A stretch of 64,000 nucleotides of DNA, from the NCBI GenBank assembly GCA_902596605.1, contig CACJUU010000003.1:62001-126000 (forward strand). The letters are read 5' to 3'. Below, piece after piece: positions 1 to 10,437 of this stretch (positions are counted from its first letter, which is position 1; each line of letters starts with the position of its first letter). The stretch is from an uncultured Alphaproteobacteria bacterium. Lineage in GTDB: Bacteria; Pseudomonadota; Alphaproteobacteria; Rhodobacterales; Rhodobacteraceae. A model generated the notes under the pieces. That model did no database searches, was not told the DNA's origin, and saw nothing but the letters and a program-made list of their open reading frames with translations. Position numbers and translations under genes: made by a program.

Positions 1-769
1 TAAGTGTCATCGCCGGTGCTATGGTTATGCTATCACCTGTATGGACTCCCATAGGGTCAAAGTTTTCAATAGAGCAAACTATAATGGCATTGTCATTTTT
101 ATCTCTTATTACTTCCATCTCAAATTCTTTCCAACCTAGGAGGCTTTGATCGATAAGAATTTGATTAGCTGGCGATGCGTCTAAACCATTCATACAAATT
201 TCTCTGAAGTCATTTTCGTTATAGGCAACTCCGCCACCTTTGCCTCCCAAAGTAAAACCGGGCCGAATAACTGCGGGCAAGCCAATTATATCTAATGCTT
301 TTACAGCTTCGTCCAATGAATTAGCAATTTCAGATTTTGGGCTCTTTATTCCAATACTTTCCATTGACTGTTTGAAGAGTTTTCGATCTTCCGCTTTCTC
401 TATTGCATCCCTATTAGCTCCGATAAGCGCAACATTATAATCCTTTAGCGTCCCTGCCTTATCCAACTCGATCGCAATATTAAGTGCCGTTTGTCCACCC
501 ATAGTTGGTAAAATAGCATCTGGTTTTTCTATCTTAATAATTTTCTCTATTACTTCTGAATTTATTGGTTCTATGTAGGTAACATCGGCAAGTTCTGGAT
601 CTGTCATAATTGTGGCGGGATTTGAATTAACTAGTATTACTCTAAGACCTTCTTCTTTGAGTGCCTTACATGCTTGAGCACCGCTGTAATCAAACTCGCA
701 AGCCTGTCCTATAACTATGGGTCCTGCACCGATAATTAAAACTGACTTAATATCAATTAGTTTTGGCAT
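1..769 (-). CDS. carB: Carbamoyl-phosphate synthase large subunit, N-terminal part (cut by window edge)
   Basis: The large subunit makes carbamoyl phosphate from bicarbonate, ATP and glutamine-derived ammonia for arginine and pyrimidine synthesis. About 256 residues are visible, reading leftward from an ATG at 769 and running off the window with no stop. The protein begins [20 protein letters not shown] and continues with [17 protein letters not shown], the opening of the first ATP-grasp half in the CarB family. Near the edge it reads [19 protein letters not shown], a conserved CarB segment near residue 245 of a protein usually about 1070 residues long. The gene is therefore intact as far as seen and only truncated by the window. 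It diverges from aspS across 118 bases. carA is not in view. Confidence 0.95.
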   Translation of the reverse strand, partial: MPKLIDIKSVLIIGAGPIVIGQACEFDYSGAQACKALKEEGLRVILVNSNPATIMTDPELADVTYIEPINSEVIEKIIKIEKPDAILPTMGGQTALNIAIELDKAGTLKDYNVALIGANRDAIEKAEDRKLFKQSMESIGIKSPKSEIANSLDEAVKALDIIGLPAVIRPGFTLGGKGGGVAYNENDFREICMNGLDASPANQILIDQSLLGWKEFEMEVIRDKNDNAIIVCSIENFDPMGVHTGDSITIAPAMTL

Positions 770-887
770 TTAAATTTTTTCTTTAATTCGTGAAACTATA
801 AGTGTACAAGAATTTATAAACATAACCCTTTTTAAAACTGTCACTAATAAAATCAATAAGTTTTTGGTTAGTGAATAGGTAGAATAG

Positions 888-2669
888 ATGCATTTGTACA
901 GATCACATAACTGTAATGAATTACGAGCAGGAAACGATGGGGAGCTCGTAAAGCTCTCTGGTTGGGTACATAGAGTACGTGATCATGGAGGCGTGCTTTT
1001 CATTGACCTAAGAGATCATTTTGGTCTTACCCAAGTTTTAGCAGATCCTGATAGTCCCGTTTTTAAAAATGTAGAAAATGTGAGAGCAGAGTGGTGCATA
1101 TCAATAGAAGGAACTGTGAGAAAGAGAGATAGTTCTTTAATAAATGAAAAATTGCCCACAGGGGAGATTGAGGTTTTCATAGCAAAAATAAATATTTTAG
1201 GGGCTTCGGAGGAACTTCCTTTACCTGTTTTTGGAGATCTTCCATATCCAGAAGAAACAAGACTAAAGTATCGTTTCCTGGATTTAAGGAGAGACAGAAT
1301 GCACCAGAATATTATATTAAGATCAAAAATAATCGAGTTTATACGAAAAGAGATGTGGGAAAACGGTTTCAACGAATTTCAAACGCCAATAATATCATCA
1401 TCTTCTCCGGAAGGAGCGCGAGATTTTTTAATTCCCTCACGATTACATCCTGGAAAGTTTTATGCGCTACCGCAAGCTCCTCAAATCTACAAGCAGCTGA
1501 TAATGGTTGGTGGCTTTGATAAATATTTCCAGATTGCACCATGCTTTAGAGATGAAGATCCTAGATCGGATAGATCTCCAACTGACTTTTATCAGCTAGA
1601 TATAGAGATGTCTTTTGTCGAGGAACATGATGTATTTAAATTGGTAGAAAAAGTGTTTGTCAAACTCTTTGAAAACTTTTCGGACTCCTATGCAGTTAAT
1701 AATAACTTTCCTATTATTAGCTTTGCCCAATCTATGGAGTGGTACGGTACTGATAAACCAGATTTAAGAAATCCAATAAAAATGATGGATGTTTCCGAGT
1801 TTTTTGTTTCTTCAGGGTTTAAAATCTTTGCTGATATTTTGACGAAAGCTGGAACACAGATCAAAGCAATACCAGCAAAAAGTGGAGGCAGTAGGAAATT
1901 TTGTGACAGAATGAACAAGTTTGCGCAAGAGCAAGGACTACCAGGTATGGGCTATATCTTTTGGCGGTCAGATGATAGTGGTAATTTAGAAGCAGCAGGA
2001 CCAATAGCAAAAAACTTAGGCGAGGAAAAGACAGAAAAATTAAGAAATTTTCTCGGTCTTGATAAAGGAGATGCAGCCTTTTTCTTGGGTGGTGTACCTG
2101 CCCATTTTAATGATATTGCCAGCAAGGCTAGGGACATCGTTGGTATCGAACTAGACATTACAAATTCAAATTCTTTTGAGTTTTGTTGGATCACTGATTT
2201 TCCAATGTATGAAAGAGATACAGAGACAGGAAAAATTGAGTTTTCACATAACCCTTTTTCGATGCCAAAGACCGATTTATTGAGTAAAGATATTGATCCT
2301 TTGAGTGTATTGGGGATGCAGTATGATTTATCGTGTAATGGGTATGAGATTTTGTCTGGCGCAATTAGAAATCATAAACTAGAGAACTTGTTTAAGGCGT
2401 TTGAAATTGCGGGCTATACAAAAGAGGAGGTTGAGAGCCAGTTTTCAGGTTTAGTAAATGCTTTAAAATATGGTGCTCCACCTCATGGAGGATGTGCTGC
2501 TGGTATCGATAGGATAGTAATGCTTTTGGCTAAGGAAGATAATATAAGGGAAGTTATTATGTTTCCTATGAACCAAAAAGCAGAGGACCCTATGCTTGGA
2601 TCCCCCAGGAGTCCAACCGTAGAACAGTTAGATGAACTTAAATTAAAAACAATCGATAACGATCTATAA
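888..2669 (+). CDS. aspS: Aspartate--tRNA ligase
   Basis: Class IIb synthetase that charges tRNA-Asp. The 593 residues match the long bacterial type. There is an N-terminal OB-fold anticodon-binding domain (about 1-105), then catalytic motif 2 ([17 protein letters not shown], about 220-236), the bacterial insertion domain (about 280-410), and motif 3 near the end ([10 protein letters not shown]) followed by the conserved [12 protein letters not shown]. The start has an AGGTAG-like ribosome site just upstream. In many alphaproteobacteria this enzyme also charges tRNA-Asn for GatCAB, but that cannot be decided here because gatCAB and asnS are not visible. The next gene converges, with only six bases between the stops. 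Confidence 0.97.
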   Translation: MHLYRSHNCNELRAGNDGELVKLSGWVHRVRDHGGVLFIDLRDHFGLTQVLADPDSPVFKNVENVRAEWCISIEGTVRKRDSSLINEKLPTGEIEVFIAKINILGASEELPLPVFGDLPYPEETRLKYRFLDLRRDRMHQNIILRSKIIEFIRKEMWENGFNEFQTPIISSSSPEGARDFLIPSRLHPGKFYALPQAPQIYKQLIMVGGFDKYFQIAPCFRDEDPRSDRSPTDFYQLDIEMSFVEEHDVFKLVEKVFVKLFENFSDSYAVNNNFPIISFAQSMEWYGTDKPDLRNPIKMMDVSEFFVSSGFKIFADILTKAGTQIKAIPAKSGGSRKFCDRMNKFAQEQGLPGMGYIFWRSDDSGNLEAAGPIAKNLGEEKTEKLRNFLGLDKGDAAFFLGGVPAHFNDIASKARDIVGIELDITNSNSFEFCWITDFPMYERDTETGKIEFSHNPFSMPKTDLLSKDIDPLSVLGMQYDLSCNGYEILSGAIRNHKLENLFKAFEIAGYTKEEVESQFSGLVNALKYGAPPHGGCAAGIDRIVMLLAKEDNIREVIMFPMNQKAEDPMLGSPRSPTVEQLDELKLKTIDNDL

Positions 2670-2675
2670 ATTCAT

Positions 2676-2903
2676 TTAATAGAATAGATTGATTACTAAA
2701 CAAGTCGGTATCCAAAGAATAATAGATACTATCGTGGTAATAGAAAACTTGCGTTTGAGATTAGGATTTATTGGAGATGAAGGTGCGGTCCCTTCAATGA
2801 TATTTCTCTCATCATTTTGGGTGGTAACATTTATAGGTAAAATGATAAATAAAATAATAAACCAGTAAACTGATAATAGTACTATTGCAGATGTTATTGT
2901 CAT
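2676..2903 (-). CDS. DUF1467 family small membrane protein
   Basis: A 75-residue protein with two hydrophobic segments (about 4-24 and 53-73) joined by a polar loop. The loop has the family pattern of a short N/TQ..E stretch, then GTAPSSPINPNLKRK, like the DUF1467 family of alphaproteobacteria. It overlaps the end of the epimerase gene by 4 bases and is the last gene of the leftward operon, so it is probably translated by coupling. The function of the family is not known. Placement beside methylmalonyl-CoA epimerase may be only operon packing. Confidence 0.75.
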   Translation of the reverse strand: MTITSAIVLLSVYWFIILFIILPINVTTQNDERNIIEGTAPSSPINPNLKRKFSITTIVSIILWIPTCLVINLFY

Positions 2904-3316
2904 TGTTTGACTTCCTCTAACTCGATGAGAGTGCCATTAAAATCCTTTGGGTGCAGAAAAATTACTGGATTACCATGCGCACCAATTTTAGCTTCTCCAT
3001 CGCCTAATACAGTTGCTCCATCTTTTTCTAAACTCAAAATAGCACTATTTATGTCCTCTACTTCAAAACAAACATGGTGTATCCCACCTTTTTTATTTTT
3101 CTCCAGAAAGTTTTCTATTGGGCTTTTTTCTCCCAGTGGTTCTAGCAATTCTATCTTGGTATTTGGTAATTCAATAAATACTACCTTAACGCCATGATCT
3201 ATTTGATCGATGGGAGAACTTATTTTTACTCCCAGCATATTTTTATAGGTTTTTACAGCCTCATCTAATTTGGGTGTTGCTATAGCGATGTGGTTTAGTT
3301 TTCCAATCATTTTCAC
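2900..3316 (-). CDS. mce: Methylmalonyl-CoA / ethylmalonyl-CoA epimerase
   Basis: Vicinal-oxygen-chelate (glyoxalase fold) enzyme that interconverts the R and S forms of methylmalonyl-CoA. In the ethylmalonyl-CoA pathway the same protein also handles ethylmalonyl-CoA. The 138 residues hold two fold repeats. Likely metal ligands are His in KLNHIAIATP near the N-terminus, His in GGIHHVCFEV in the middle and Glu in GTLIELEE at the end. The start at 3316 overlaps the dapE stop as ATGA, which favours it over a second ATG two codons later. Its neighbours are unrelated lysine genes, but mcd, mcl1, phaB and a cobalamin adenosyltransferase elsewhere in the window fit the same carbon pathway. Confidence 0.9.
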   Translation of the reverse strand: MKMIGKLNHIAIATPKLDEAVKTYKNMLGVKISSPIDQIDHGVKVVFIELPNTKIELLEPLGEKSPIENFLEKNKKGGIHHVCFEVEDINSAILSLEKDGATVLGDGEAKIGAHGNPVIFLHPKDFNGTLIELEEVKQ

Positions 3317-4473
3317 ACTTTCTTATTATAGTTTTTCAAAAAATTTTTATAGATATCTTTTAGCAAAACAATATCATCGAGCTTAGTGTTTTCATTAATT
3401 TGGTGCATAGTATCGCCAACTAAACCAAACTCTACAACTGGGCAGTATTCCCGCATAAATCGAGCATCTGATGTGCCGCCTCCAGTGGAAATTTTACAAT
3501 CTACACCTGATATTTCTTTTATTGAAGTTGTTAATAGGTCTGAAAGTTGACCTGGCTCAGTCAAAAAGCTTTCACCAGAACATTTATACTCAATTTCCAG
3601 AGTCGCATTAGTTTCTTCATTATGCTTGGTGACAAGCGAGTCTAATTTTTTTGTTAGCGATAAGCATGAATGCTGATCATTAAAACGCACGTTAAAGTTG
3701 GCATAAGAATTCTCTGGTATAATATTCAATGCTTCATTTTTTGTATCTATCGTTGAGATGTTCAAGCTAGAGGGCTCAAAAAAATCGCTGCCTTCATCTA
3801 GCTTAAGGGATTTTAATTCTTTGAGAAAGTGAATTATTGCTTCGACCGGGTTAACTGCTTTGTCAGGATAAGCTATATGACCTTGCTTTCCTTTACAAAC
3901 TATAAATCCGCTTAACGAACCACGTCTACCAATTTTTATAGTATCGCCTACCAACTTGGAGGAGGTAGGCTCACCAACAAGACAGTGGTCAAAAGCTTCG
4001 TTATTTTCAACAGCCCACTTCAAAAGTTCTTTTGTACCGTGTTCAGCGTGACCTTCCTCATCACTCGTGATTAATAGCACGAAAGAGCAACTAAGCTTCT
4101 CTTCCTCAATGATTTCTTTAAGTGCAATAAGGAACGCTGCAACAGAAGATTTCATATCTACTGAGCCTCTACCAAAAATTCTACCGTTCCTAATATCACC
4201 ACTGAATGGATCGCTATCCCATAAACTTACCTCCCCTGGTGGTACTACATCTACGTGACCATTAAAGGCAAGGGTTTTCTTGAAACCCGACTTTGGAGAC
4301 CACCGTGCAAAAAGGTTTTTTACACCTTGAGTGGAGAAAACTTTTGTTTGGAAACCTAATTGCTCAACAAATGAAGAAATAAATTCTAGAGATCCGCCGT
4401 CGTCTGGAGTAATTGACCTAAAACCAATAAGTTTTTTTGTCAATAATATTGGATCGTCTATCAATTTAGTCAT
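3313..4473 (-). CDS. dapE: Succinyl-diaminopimelate desuccinylase
   Basis: Zinc metallopeptidase-family enzyme that removes succinate from N-succinyl-LL-diaminopimelate, a late step toward lysine and peptidoglycan diaminopimelate. The 386 residues have the M20 layout. GHVDVVPPGEVSLWDSDPF carries the first metal-binding His and Asp, GRGSVDMKSS the bridging Asp, TSDEEGHAEHGT the catalytic and metal Glu residues, and STGGGTSDARF the conserved C-terminal region. It lies two bases downstream of dapD in the same direction and overlaps the epimerase start by 4 bases, so the three are one transcript. Length is normal for the family. Confidence 0.95.
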   Translation of the reverse strand: MTKLIDDPILLTKKLIGFRSITPDDGGSLEFISSFVEQLGFQTKVFSTQGVKNLFARWSPKSGFKKTLAFNGHVDVVPPGEVSLWDSDPFSGDIRNGRIFGRGSVDMKSSVAAFLIALKEIIEEEKLSCSFVLLITSDEEGHAEHGTKELLKWAVENNEAFDHCLVGEPTSSKLVGDTIKIGRRGSLSGFIVCKGKQGHIAYPDKAVNPVEAIIHFLKELKSLKLDEGSDFFEPSSLNISTIDTKNEALNIIPENSYANFNVRFNDQHSCLSLTKKLDSLVTKHNEETNATLEIEYKCSGESFLTEPGQLSDLLTTSIKEISGVDCKISTGGGTSDARFMREYCPVVEFGLVGDTMHQINENTKLDDIVLLKDIYKNFLKNYNKKV

Positions 4474-4475
4474 GA

Positions 4476-5303
4476 TTAGTCTCGTAATAAATCATTTATA
4501 GAAGTTTTACTTCTTGTTTTTTCATCGACCTGTTTGACTATTACAGCGCAATAAAGGTTTACCCCTCCTTTGGATGGCATAGAACCTGAGACAACCACGG
4601 AGTAAGGAGGTATTTCTCCATATGTTGTTTCACCAGTTTCTCTATTAAATATTTTTGTAGATTTTCCAATAAACACACCCATGCCTACTACAGCTCCCTC
4701 TCTGACAATGCAGCCTTCTACAATTTCCGACCTTGCTCCAATAAAGCAATTATCTTCGATAATAGTAGGCGATGCTTGCATAGGCTCTAATACACCTCCT
4801 ATTCCTACTCCACCTGAAAGGTGCACATTTTTGCCTATCTGAGCACAAGATCCAACTGTTGCCCAAGTATCGACCATTGTTCCACTATCAACATATGCAC
4901 CAAGATTTACAAATGAGGGCATTAGAACAACGTTTTCGCCAATGAAGGCTGATTCTCTAACTACAGTATTAGGAACGGCTCGGAAGTTTTTATTTTTCCA
5001 CTCAGTTTCACCCCAGTCTTTAAACTTGCTATCCACTTTATCCCACCAAGTTGATTTTTGTGGCCCACCTGTTTGTAATTCCAATTCTCTAAGCCTAAAA
5101 CTTAATAGAACTGCTTTTTTAGTCCATTGATTTACCACCCATTCACCTGAGGCCTTTTTTTCTGCCACTCTTAAAGTACCGTTCCCTAGTAGATTTAAAG
5201 TTTGTTCAACGGCCTCTTTAGTTTTCCCAACTGTTTTTTCATTTATTTCGTCTCTGCTCTCCCATGAGGTCTCGATTACGTTTTCTAGTTCTTTATTCAC
5301 CAT
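4476..5303 (-). CDS. dapD: Tetrahydrodipicolinate N-succinyltransferase
   Basis: Uses succinyl-CoA to succinylate tetrahydrodipicolinate, committing it to the succinylase branch of diaminopimelate synthesis. The 275-residue length is standard. An alpha-helical N-terminal part (about 1-95, with [16 protein letters not shown]) precedes left-handed beta-helix hexapeptide repeats in the middle ([20 protein letters not shown], then [14 protein letters not shown] and the following repeats). The C-terminal end carries the conserved [20 protein letters not shown] segment. It sits directly before dapE, the next enzyme but one in the pathway; the intervening aminotransferase dapC is not in view. Confidence 0.96.
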   Translation of the reverse strand: MVNKELENVIETSWESRDEINEKTVGKTKEAVEQTLNLLGNGTLRVAEKKASGEWVVNQWTKKAVLLSFRLRELELQTGGPQKSTWWDKVDSKFKDWGETEWKNKNFRAVPNTVVRESAFIGENVVLMPSFVNLGAYVDSGTMVDTWATVGSCAQIGKNVHLSGGVGIGGVLEPMQASPTIIEDNCFIGARSEIVEGCIVREGAVVGMGVFIGKSTKIFNRETGETTYGEIPPYSVVVSGSMPSKGGVNLYCAVIVKQVDEKTRSKTSINDLLRD

Positions 5304-5320
5304 AGTATTCCCTTCAATTA

Positions 5321-6214
5321 TTATTCATATTTTAAAAAAAATTCTCTCATTTCATTTCGCTGCAAAGGATGAAAATTATCATCAGATACCGTTAAAATAC
5401 GCATCTTACCTTTTTTATCTTTCCAAAAAGTCATACCCTCCAAATTATCAAACTGATTAGCCGTTGAGGTAAAAACAATTATTGGCTCTGTATTATCAAA
5501 CTTATCTAAAGAAATTAACCTAAATCTTGTTTTAAAGCCTTGGGTCCATGAGAATTTGCGTTCCAGTATCAATAAAAGACCCATAGGTAAAATCTCTGCA
5601 TCGGTAACCAAAAAGTTGTCCTCTATTTTTACATATTTGATAATTTCCCATTTATTATTTTGTAATCTGAAAATCGGGATATCGGAAATGCCTAAGGGAG
5701 GTTTTTCTGGTATGGCTATCAAGCGATTTTCATCATCAACTGCTAGAGCCTCTATACCCTTATTCACAGATAGTTTTCTAAACATTGGATGCTTAGGAAC
5801 AAAGATACCTTTTCCCTCAACTTCTGTATGCATCATTATTCTGTGATTTGACTCAAAAGAAATATAATAATTATTGTTTGCATCCATAACGATTGACTCG
5901 CTGTCTGTATTACGACCATTTAAATGTTCGCCCTTGCTAGACAATATTCGGCCTTTTTTGATTACTGAATATCCGGTTAAAATGTCATTATCGTCACGAC
6001 GCAATTCCAGAACAAAAAAAAATGACTTATCGGTGACAATTAAAGCCTCGGTCCCTGCATTTCTAATTATGAGGCCAGAAAAACCACCATAATCTTTTTC
6101 GTTTCTATCAATATTCAAAAAACCAACTTGTTCTAACTTCCATTTCTTAACATCAGCTTTAAGTATGGGTATCGACCCAAAAAGAATTATTAGGATAAAA
6201 ACAACGTTTTTCAT
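5321..6214 (-). CDS. Secreted phytase-like (esterase-like activity of phytase) domain protein
   Basis: A 297-residue protein with an N-terminal signal peptide ([20 protein letters not shown], likely cut after residue 20), so it acts outside the cytoplasm. The body is beta-rich and resembles the 'esterase-like activity of phytase' family (PF13449). GGFSGLIIR and [18 protein letters not shown] fit its blades, and the C-terminal [16 protein letters not shown] is the family's closing motif. The enzymatic activity of this family is poorly established, so phosphatase or esterase action is only a guess. Its start shares one base with the stop of the upstream transporter gene (TAATG), so the two are co-translated. 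Confidence 0.72.
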   Translation of the reverse strand: MKNVVFILIILFGSIPILKADVKKWKLEQVGFLNIDRNEKDYGGFSGLIIRNAGTEALIVTDKSFFFVLELRRDDNDILTGYSVIKKGRILSSKGEHLNGRNTDSESIVMDANNNYYISFESNHRIMMHTEVEGKGIFVPKHPMFRKLSVNKGIEALAVDDENRLIAIPEKPPLGISDIPIFRLQNNKWEIIKYVKIEDNFLVTDAEILPMGLLLILERKFSWTQGFKTRFRLISLDKFDNTEPIIVFTSTANQFDNLEGMTFWKDKKGKMRILTVSDDNFHPLQRNEMREFFLKYE

Positions 6215-7536
6215 TACACTAAATTTTTAACATTTACAAACCGAAGTAAACACCACCCTATAAACAATAAAACAATAATCGGCACTAAACCGATTTGCTG
6301 TGACCCACTAGCTAAAGTGAACCAAGTAATTAGAGCCGGAGCTAAAAATGCTGTTGCTCTCCCTACAAGCGCGTAGAGTCCAAAGGTTTCGGTTATCTGC
6401 TTTTCGTCAACCAAGAAAATTAATAAAGTGCGGGACGCAGATTGGATAGGTCCACTCACAAACCCAAGTAAGCCTCCGGCTACATAAAATATTATATCTG
6501 GTGTATTCGACTTGGGGTCCAAAGGTAATCCGTAGAATTCTGATCTATTTAACCCAAATATCACAAGTGTGACAATTAGAAGTCCTCCAAGCATAATACT
6601 AATACAAAATTTAGAGCCGTACTTGCTGTCCAAAGTACCGCCCCAATACGCTCCAATTGTGCCAGTTGCTGCTGCCAAAATTCCAAAAATACCGAGTTGC
6701 ACAGTATTCATCTCTAATACGCCCGCCGCATAGATTCCACCGAAGAAAAAAATTCCATTCATAGCATCTCTGTAGAACATTGAAGCCACTAAAAACCAAC
6801 CTAAAGAAGGTTGATTTCTTAAGTTAATAATATTGAAAAATAGGTCTTTAATAGCTTTTTTTACATTTAGTTGAGATGGTGTTGTCATCCGTACGTCGGG
6901 TACGAAAACAAAAAATGGAATCATGAATAAAATATACCAAAAGGCCGTTAGTGGCCCCACAATTCTCGTACCCTCTCTGTCAGCAGCGTCTAATCCCAGT
7001 GCTGGATTACTACCTAGTAATGTCAACCCACTTTCTTGTTCAACGAATAGGCCCAACATTATGATAAGAGATACTAATCCACCTAAGTAACCTAGTCCCC
7101 ATCCCGCTCCTGAAAGCTTACCAAGCTTATCCGGTTTCTCAAGACTTGGCATCATAGCATTAGTGAAAACTGTCGAAAAATCGGCCGCAATAAAACCAAC
7201 AGTATATGCAAATAAAACCCAGAATGTATTCTCAAGGTTTGGCTCGGCAAACCACAAAGAAAAAGTGGAAATTACAAAAAAGACAGAAAATAAAAGTATC
7301 CAAGGTTTTCTTTTCTGAGTTTGATCCGCCAGCGCTCCTAAAATCGGCGAAAAGATAGCAACAACTATTCCAGAAACTGTCACGGCCATCCCAATTAATG
7401 CTTGGCCCTCAACAGGGTTTTCTGCCACCGCTTGCACAAAATATGGACCAAATATAAAAGTGGCAATCAAAGTATGTATAGGTTGGCAGGCCCAATCGTA
7501 CAGCATCCATGAGTATACCTTTAGCTTATTTTTCAT
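6214..7536 (-). CDS. MFS transporter, UMF1 (Atg22-like) family
   Basis: A 440-residue inner-membrane protein with about 12 hydrophobic segments. The N-terminus (YSWMLYDWACQPIHTLIATFIFGPYF) is the signature opening of the UMF1 branch of the major facilitator superfamily. A loop with ADQTQKRKPW after the second membrane pair matches the usual MFS loop 2-3 motif. The substrate is unknown for nearly all members. It heads a leftward operon that continues into the phytase-like protein and dapDE. The one-base overlap with the phytase-like gene suggests the two might act on the same periplasmic compound, but this is inference. Confidence 0.85.
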   Translation of the reverse strand: MKNKLKVYSWMLYDWACQPIHTLIATFIFGPYFVQAVAENPVEGQALIGMAVTVSGIVVAIFSPILGALADQTQKRKPWILLFSVFFVISTFSLWFAEPNLENTFWVLFAYTVGFIAADFSTVFTNAMMPSLEKPDKLGKLSGAGWGLGYLGGLVSLIIMLGLFVEQESGLTLLGSNPALGLDAADREGTRIVGPLTAFWYILFMIPFFVFVPDVRMTTPSQLNVKKAIKDLFFNIINLRNQPSLGWFLVASMFYRDAMNGIFFFGGIYAAGVLEMNTVQLGIFGILAAATGTIGAYWGGTLDSKYGSKFCISIMLGGLLIVTLVIFGLNRSEFYGLPLDPKSNTPDIIFYVAGGLLGFVSGPIQSASRTLLIFLVDEKQITETFGLYALVGRATAFLAPALITWFTLASGSQQIGLVPIIVLLFIGWCLLRFVNVKNLV

Positions 7537-7630
7537 TTATGGCCTGCAATTCGTTTATATTTTTGTGCTTTTATTTTATTAATTATTTACTATCTTTACA
7601 ATGTAATACAATTTTTATGGGAGTTTATTT

Positions 7631-7918
7631 TTGGTATCGTTACTTCAAATTGTTCACATGTTACTCGATGTGTTGAAGTACATCATTATAGCTCAAATTG
7701 TTTTAAGTTGGCTTATAAACTTCAATATTCTTAACATTCATCAGCCACTTATTAATCAGATTTGGCGTGGCATAAACCAAGTGTTAGAGCCATTGTATGG
7801 TCCGATAAGACGCCGCATGCCCTACACTGGTGCCATTGACTTTGCTCCTTTGATTGTTTTTATAGCCATTTTGGCACTACAGATAGTTATAAGAAATAAC
7901 ATTGGAAACTTCTATTAG
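7631..7918 (+). CDS. YggT family membrane protein
   Basis: A 95-residue integral membrane protein with two hydrophobic stretches (about 8-30 and 68-88) separated by the conserved pattern [20 protein letters not shown], which identifies the YggT family. Members are linked to membrane or osmotic functions and, in some bacteria, to cell division, but the mechanism is unknown. The start is a TTG at 7631, supported by GGGAG at 7618-7622 eight bases upstream. The stop overlaps the argG stop on the other strand within TTAG. Confidence 0.85.
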   Translation: MVSLLQIVHMLLDVLKYIIIAQIVLSWLINFNILNIHQPLINQIWRGINQVLEPLYGPIRRRMPYTGAIDFAPLIVFIAILALQIVIRNNIGNFY

Positions 7919-9135
7919 TCTTTTTTATTCCTTCGCGCCAGTTCGCGCAGGCGAAGGGCTTTAAGCTTTATGAATCCTTCTGCATCACCTTGATTATAGT
8001 AACCTTCGTCGTCCTCAAATGTTACTAATTGTTTGGAGTATAAACTCTTTGATGATGATCTGCTTACAACGTGAGCGGTTCCCTTGTACAATTTCATTTT
8101 TACAGTTCCTTCAACACTATCCTGGCTTTTATCAATAAGGGTCTGTAAGAGATCTCTTTCGGGGGTAAACCAAAGACCATTATAAATTAACTCAGCATAT
8201 CTTGGCATTATGTCGTCTTTCAGATGTGCAGATCCACTATCTAGCGTAAGGCTTTCAATTGCTCTGTGAGCTTGTAAGAGTATAGTTCCTCCTGGTGTTT
8301 CATAAACACCTCGCGATTTCATTCCCACAAATCTATTCTCTACTAAATCGAGCCTTCCTATTCCATGCAGTCTACCAAGATCATTAAGTCTCTTTAGTAA
8401 GTTTGCAGGTGAGTATTCTTTGTCATCAATTGCTATTGGATCTCCATTCTTAAAGCTGATTCTTATGTAATCGGGTTTATCAGGTGCTTTTTCTGGATCA
8501 TTTGTCCTCTGATATACATACTCTGGAGCTTCATCTTCTGGATTTTCCAAAATTAAACCTTCTGAAGATGTATGTAATAAATTAGCATCCACTGAAAAAG
8601 GAGGTTCCCCTACTTTATTTGCTGCAACAGGAATTTGGTGTTTTTCGGCAAAATCTATTAATTTTGTCCTACTACTTAGGTCCCATTGTCTCCAGGGTGC
8701 AATAATTTTTATATCTGGATTAAGAGAGTATGCTCCTAATTCAAATCGTACCTGATCATTTCCTTTTCCTGTAGCACCGTGACTTATTGAGTCTGCACCG
8801 ACAATATTAGCAATCTCTATTAACCTCTTTGAGATCAGCGGCCTCGCTATTGATGTTCCCAGCAAGTATTGACCTTCGTAAACTGTATTGCATCTAAACA
8901 TCGGAAAAACATAGTCCCTAACGAACTCCTCAGTGAGATCGTCAATAAAAATATGCTCTGGTTTAATTCCGAGTAAGAGAGCTTTTTCTCGCGCAGCATC
9001 TAGTTCCTCACCTTGACCAAGATCAGCGGTAAAACAAACCACCTCATAGTCTAACTCAGTTTGTAGCCACTTCAATATAACTGAAGTGTCAAGCCCGCCA
9101 GAGAAAGCAAGAACTACTCTTTTCTTTTGTGCCAT
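7915..9135 (-). CDS. argG: Argininosuccinate synthase
   Basis: ATP-dependent condensation of citrulline and aspartate to argininosuccinate, the penultimate step of arginine synthesis. The 406-residue protein starts [20 protein letters not shown], which contains the SGGLDTS P-loop of N-type ATP pyrophosphatases. [15 protein letters not shown] forms part of the citrulline/aspartate site. Length and motifs are normal. argH, the next enzyme, is encoded 17 kb away rather than adjacent, and carB at the window's left edge supplies carbamoyl phosphate to the same pathway. It diverges from the iron alcohol dehydrogenase gene over 120 bases. Confidence 0.97.
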   Translation of the reverse strand: MAQKKRVVLAFSGGLDTSVILKWLQTELDYEVVCFTADLGQGEELDAAREKALLLGIKPEHIFIDDLTEEFVRDYVFPMFRCNTVYEGQYLLGTSIARPLISKRLIEIANIVGADSISHGATGKGNDQVRFELGAYSLNPDIKIIAPWRQWDLSSRTKLIDFAEKHQIPVAANKVGEPPFSVDANLLHTSSEGLILENPEDEAPEYVYQRTNDPEKAPDKPDYIRISFKNGDPIAIDDKEYSPANLLKRLNDLGRLHGIGRLDLVENRFVGMKSRGVYETPGGTILLQAHRAIESLTLDSGSAHLKDDIMPRYAELIYNGLWFTPERDLLQTLIDKSQDSVEGTVKMKLYKGTAHVVSRSSSKSLYSKQLVTFEDDEGYYNQGDAEGFIKLKALRLRELARRNKKD

Positions 9136-9255
9136 GTATGGAGTCCTTTCCTTACAACAATTTCTGTGATTGACAGTGTTTGTCTATCTATCCAAACTTA
9201 GAACACAGTTTTTAAATTGTGTAAAATATTATAAACAAGATTAGAAAGGTTTACC

Positions 9256-10431
9256 ATGATCGAAGAAATTTCATCATTTAATTTTAATACCACGCCTAGA
9301 ATTGTTTACGGTCCTAACGTGTCAAAAGACGCGGATTCATTTTCTAAATTAATGGGTAATAGAATTCTTCTCGTCACTGATAAAGGGTTAACCAAGTTGG
9401 GACTTTATGAGGATTTGCTTAAAAATCTTGAAAAGTATGATGCAAAAGTAACGGTATTTGATGACGTAGAGGCGGACCCATCATTAAAAACTTTGGAAAA
9501 GGCAATAAATTTTGGAAGAGAAATAGCTTGTACTGGGGTTATCGGATTTGGTGGAGGTTCTTCAATGGATGTTGCCAAGCTAACGGCTTTAGTTCTAGGA
9601 TCAGGAGAAAATTTAGAAAGCGCATGGGGGGTAGGGAACGCTATAGGCCCGAGATTACCTCTATGTTTAATACCGACCACTGCTGGAACTGGGTCCGAGG
9701 TTACTCCTGTTTCAATTATTACCGTAGATGGTGATGAAAAAAGGGGGGTTTCTTCGCCGATCATCCTTCCAGACTTCGCAGTATTAGACCCTGTTCTAAC
9801 CTTAGGCTTGCCGGCTGCAACTACTGCCGCCACCGGAATTGATGCAATGGTGCATGCAATCGAAGCCTATGCATCAAAAAATAAGAATAACAATCCTATG
9901 TCTGGCATCCTTGCAAAGGAGGCATTGGTGCTATTGGGGAGCTCAATTAAAATGGCTGTCTCAGATCCAAAAAACTTAGAAGCGAGAGGAAAAATGTTAC
10001 TTGGAGCAATGTTAGCTGGAATGGCTTTTGCAAATTCTCCTGTAGCCGCAGTTCATGCTCTAGCTTATCCACTTGGGGGGAGTTTTCATATAACCCATGG
10101 ATTATCAAATGCTCTTGTACTTCCAGGAGTGCTACGGTTCAATGCAGTAGACGTATGGGCAGCTAAAAAATATGCAGAGCTTTATCCTTTTCTTTTTCCA
10201 AGCGAAGAGTTAGGGAATAATAACCAAACGAATGCATCGTTGTTTATCGAAAAACTGACTGTATTATCTAAAGAGTTGGGACTACCCCAAAGATTACGAG
10301 ATGTTTCAATTCCTGAAGATGCCTGTGCGTCTATGGCTAAAGACGCTATGAAGCAAACCAGGTTGTTGGTAAATAACCCCAGGGAGGTTACTGAGCAGGA
10401 TGCTTACGATATATATAACTCGATTTGGTAA
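9256..10431 (+). CDS. Iron-containing alcohol dehydrogenase
   Basis: Group III NAD-dependent dehydrogenase of 391 residues. It has the GGGSSMDVAK nucleotide-binding loop (about 97-106), GTGSEVTP (about 138-145), and metal ligands in GIDAMVHAIEAY (Asp and His) and HALAYPLGGSFHITHGLSNA (two His). Members reduce or oxidise a wide range of alcohols and aldehydes, so the substrate cannot be named. It is six bases upstream of a serine hydrolase gene in the same direction and probably shares its message. A good AGAAAGG ribosome site lies before the ATG. Confidence 0.9.
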   Translation: MIEEISSFNFNTTPRIVYGPNVSKDADSFSKLMGNRILLVTDKGLTKLGLYEDLLKNLEKYDAKVTVFDDVEADPSLKTLEKAINFGREIACTGVIGFGGGSSMDVAKLTALVLGSGENLESAWGVGNAIGPRLPLCLIPTTAGTGSEVTPVSIITVDGDEKRGVSSPIILPDFAVLDPVLTLGLPAATTAATGIDAMVHAIEAYASKNKNNNPMSGILAKEALVLLGSSIKMAVSDPKNLEARGKMLLGAMLAGMAFANSPVAAVHALAYPLGGSFHITHGLSNALVLPGVLRFNAVDVWAAKKYAELYPFLFPSEELGNNNQTNASLFIEKLTVLSKELGLPQRLRDVSIPEDACASMAKDAMKQTRLLVNNPREVTEQDAYDIYNSIW

Positions 10432-10437
10432 GATTAC

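Noticed and set aside
9170-9175. Perfect -35-like TTGACA upstream of the iron alcohol dehydrogenase
   Set aside because: No acceptable -10 hexamer is found 16-18 bases downstream, so it is not reported as a promoter.
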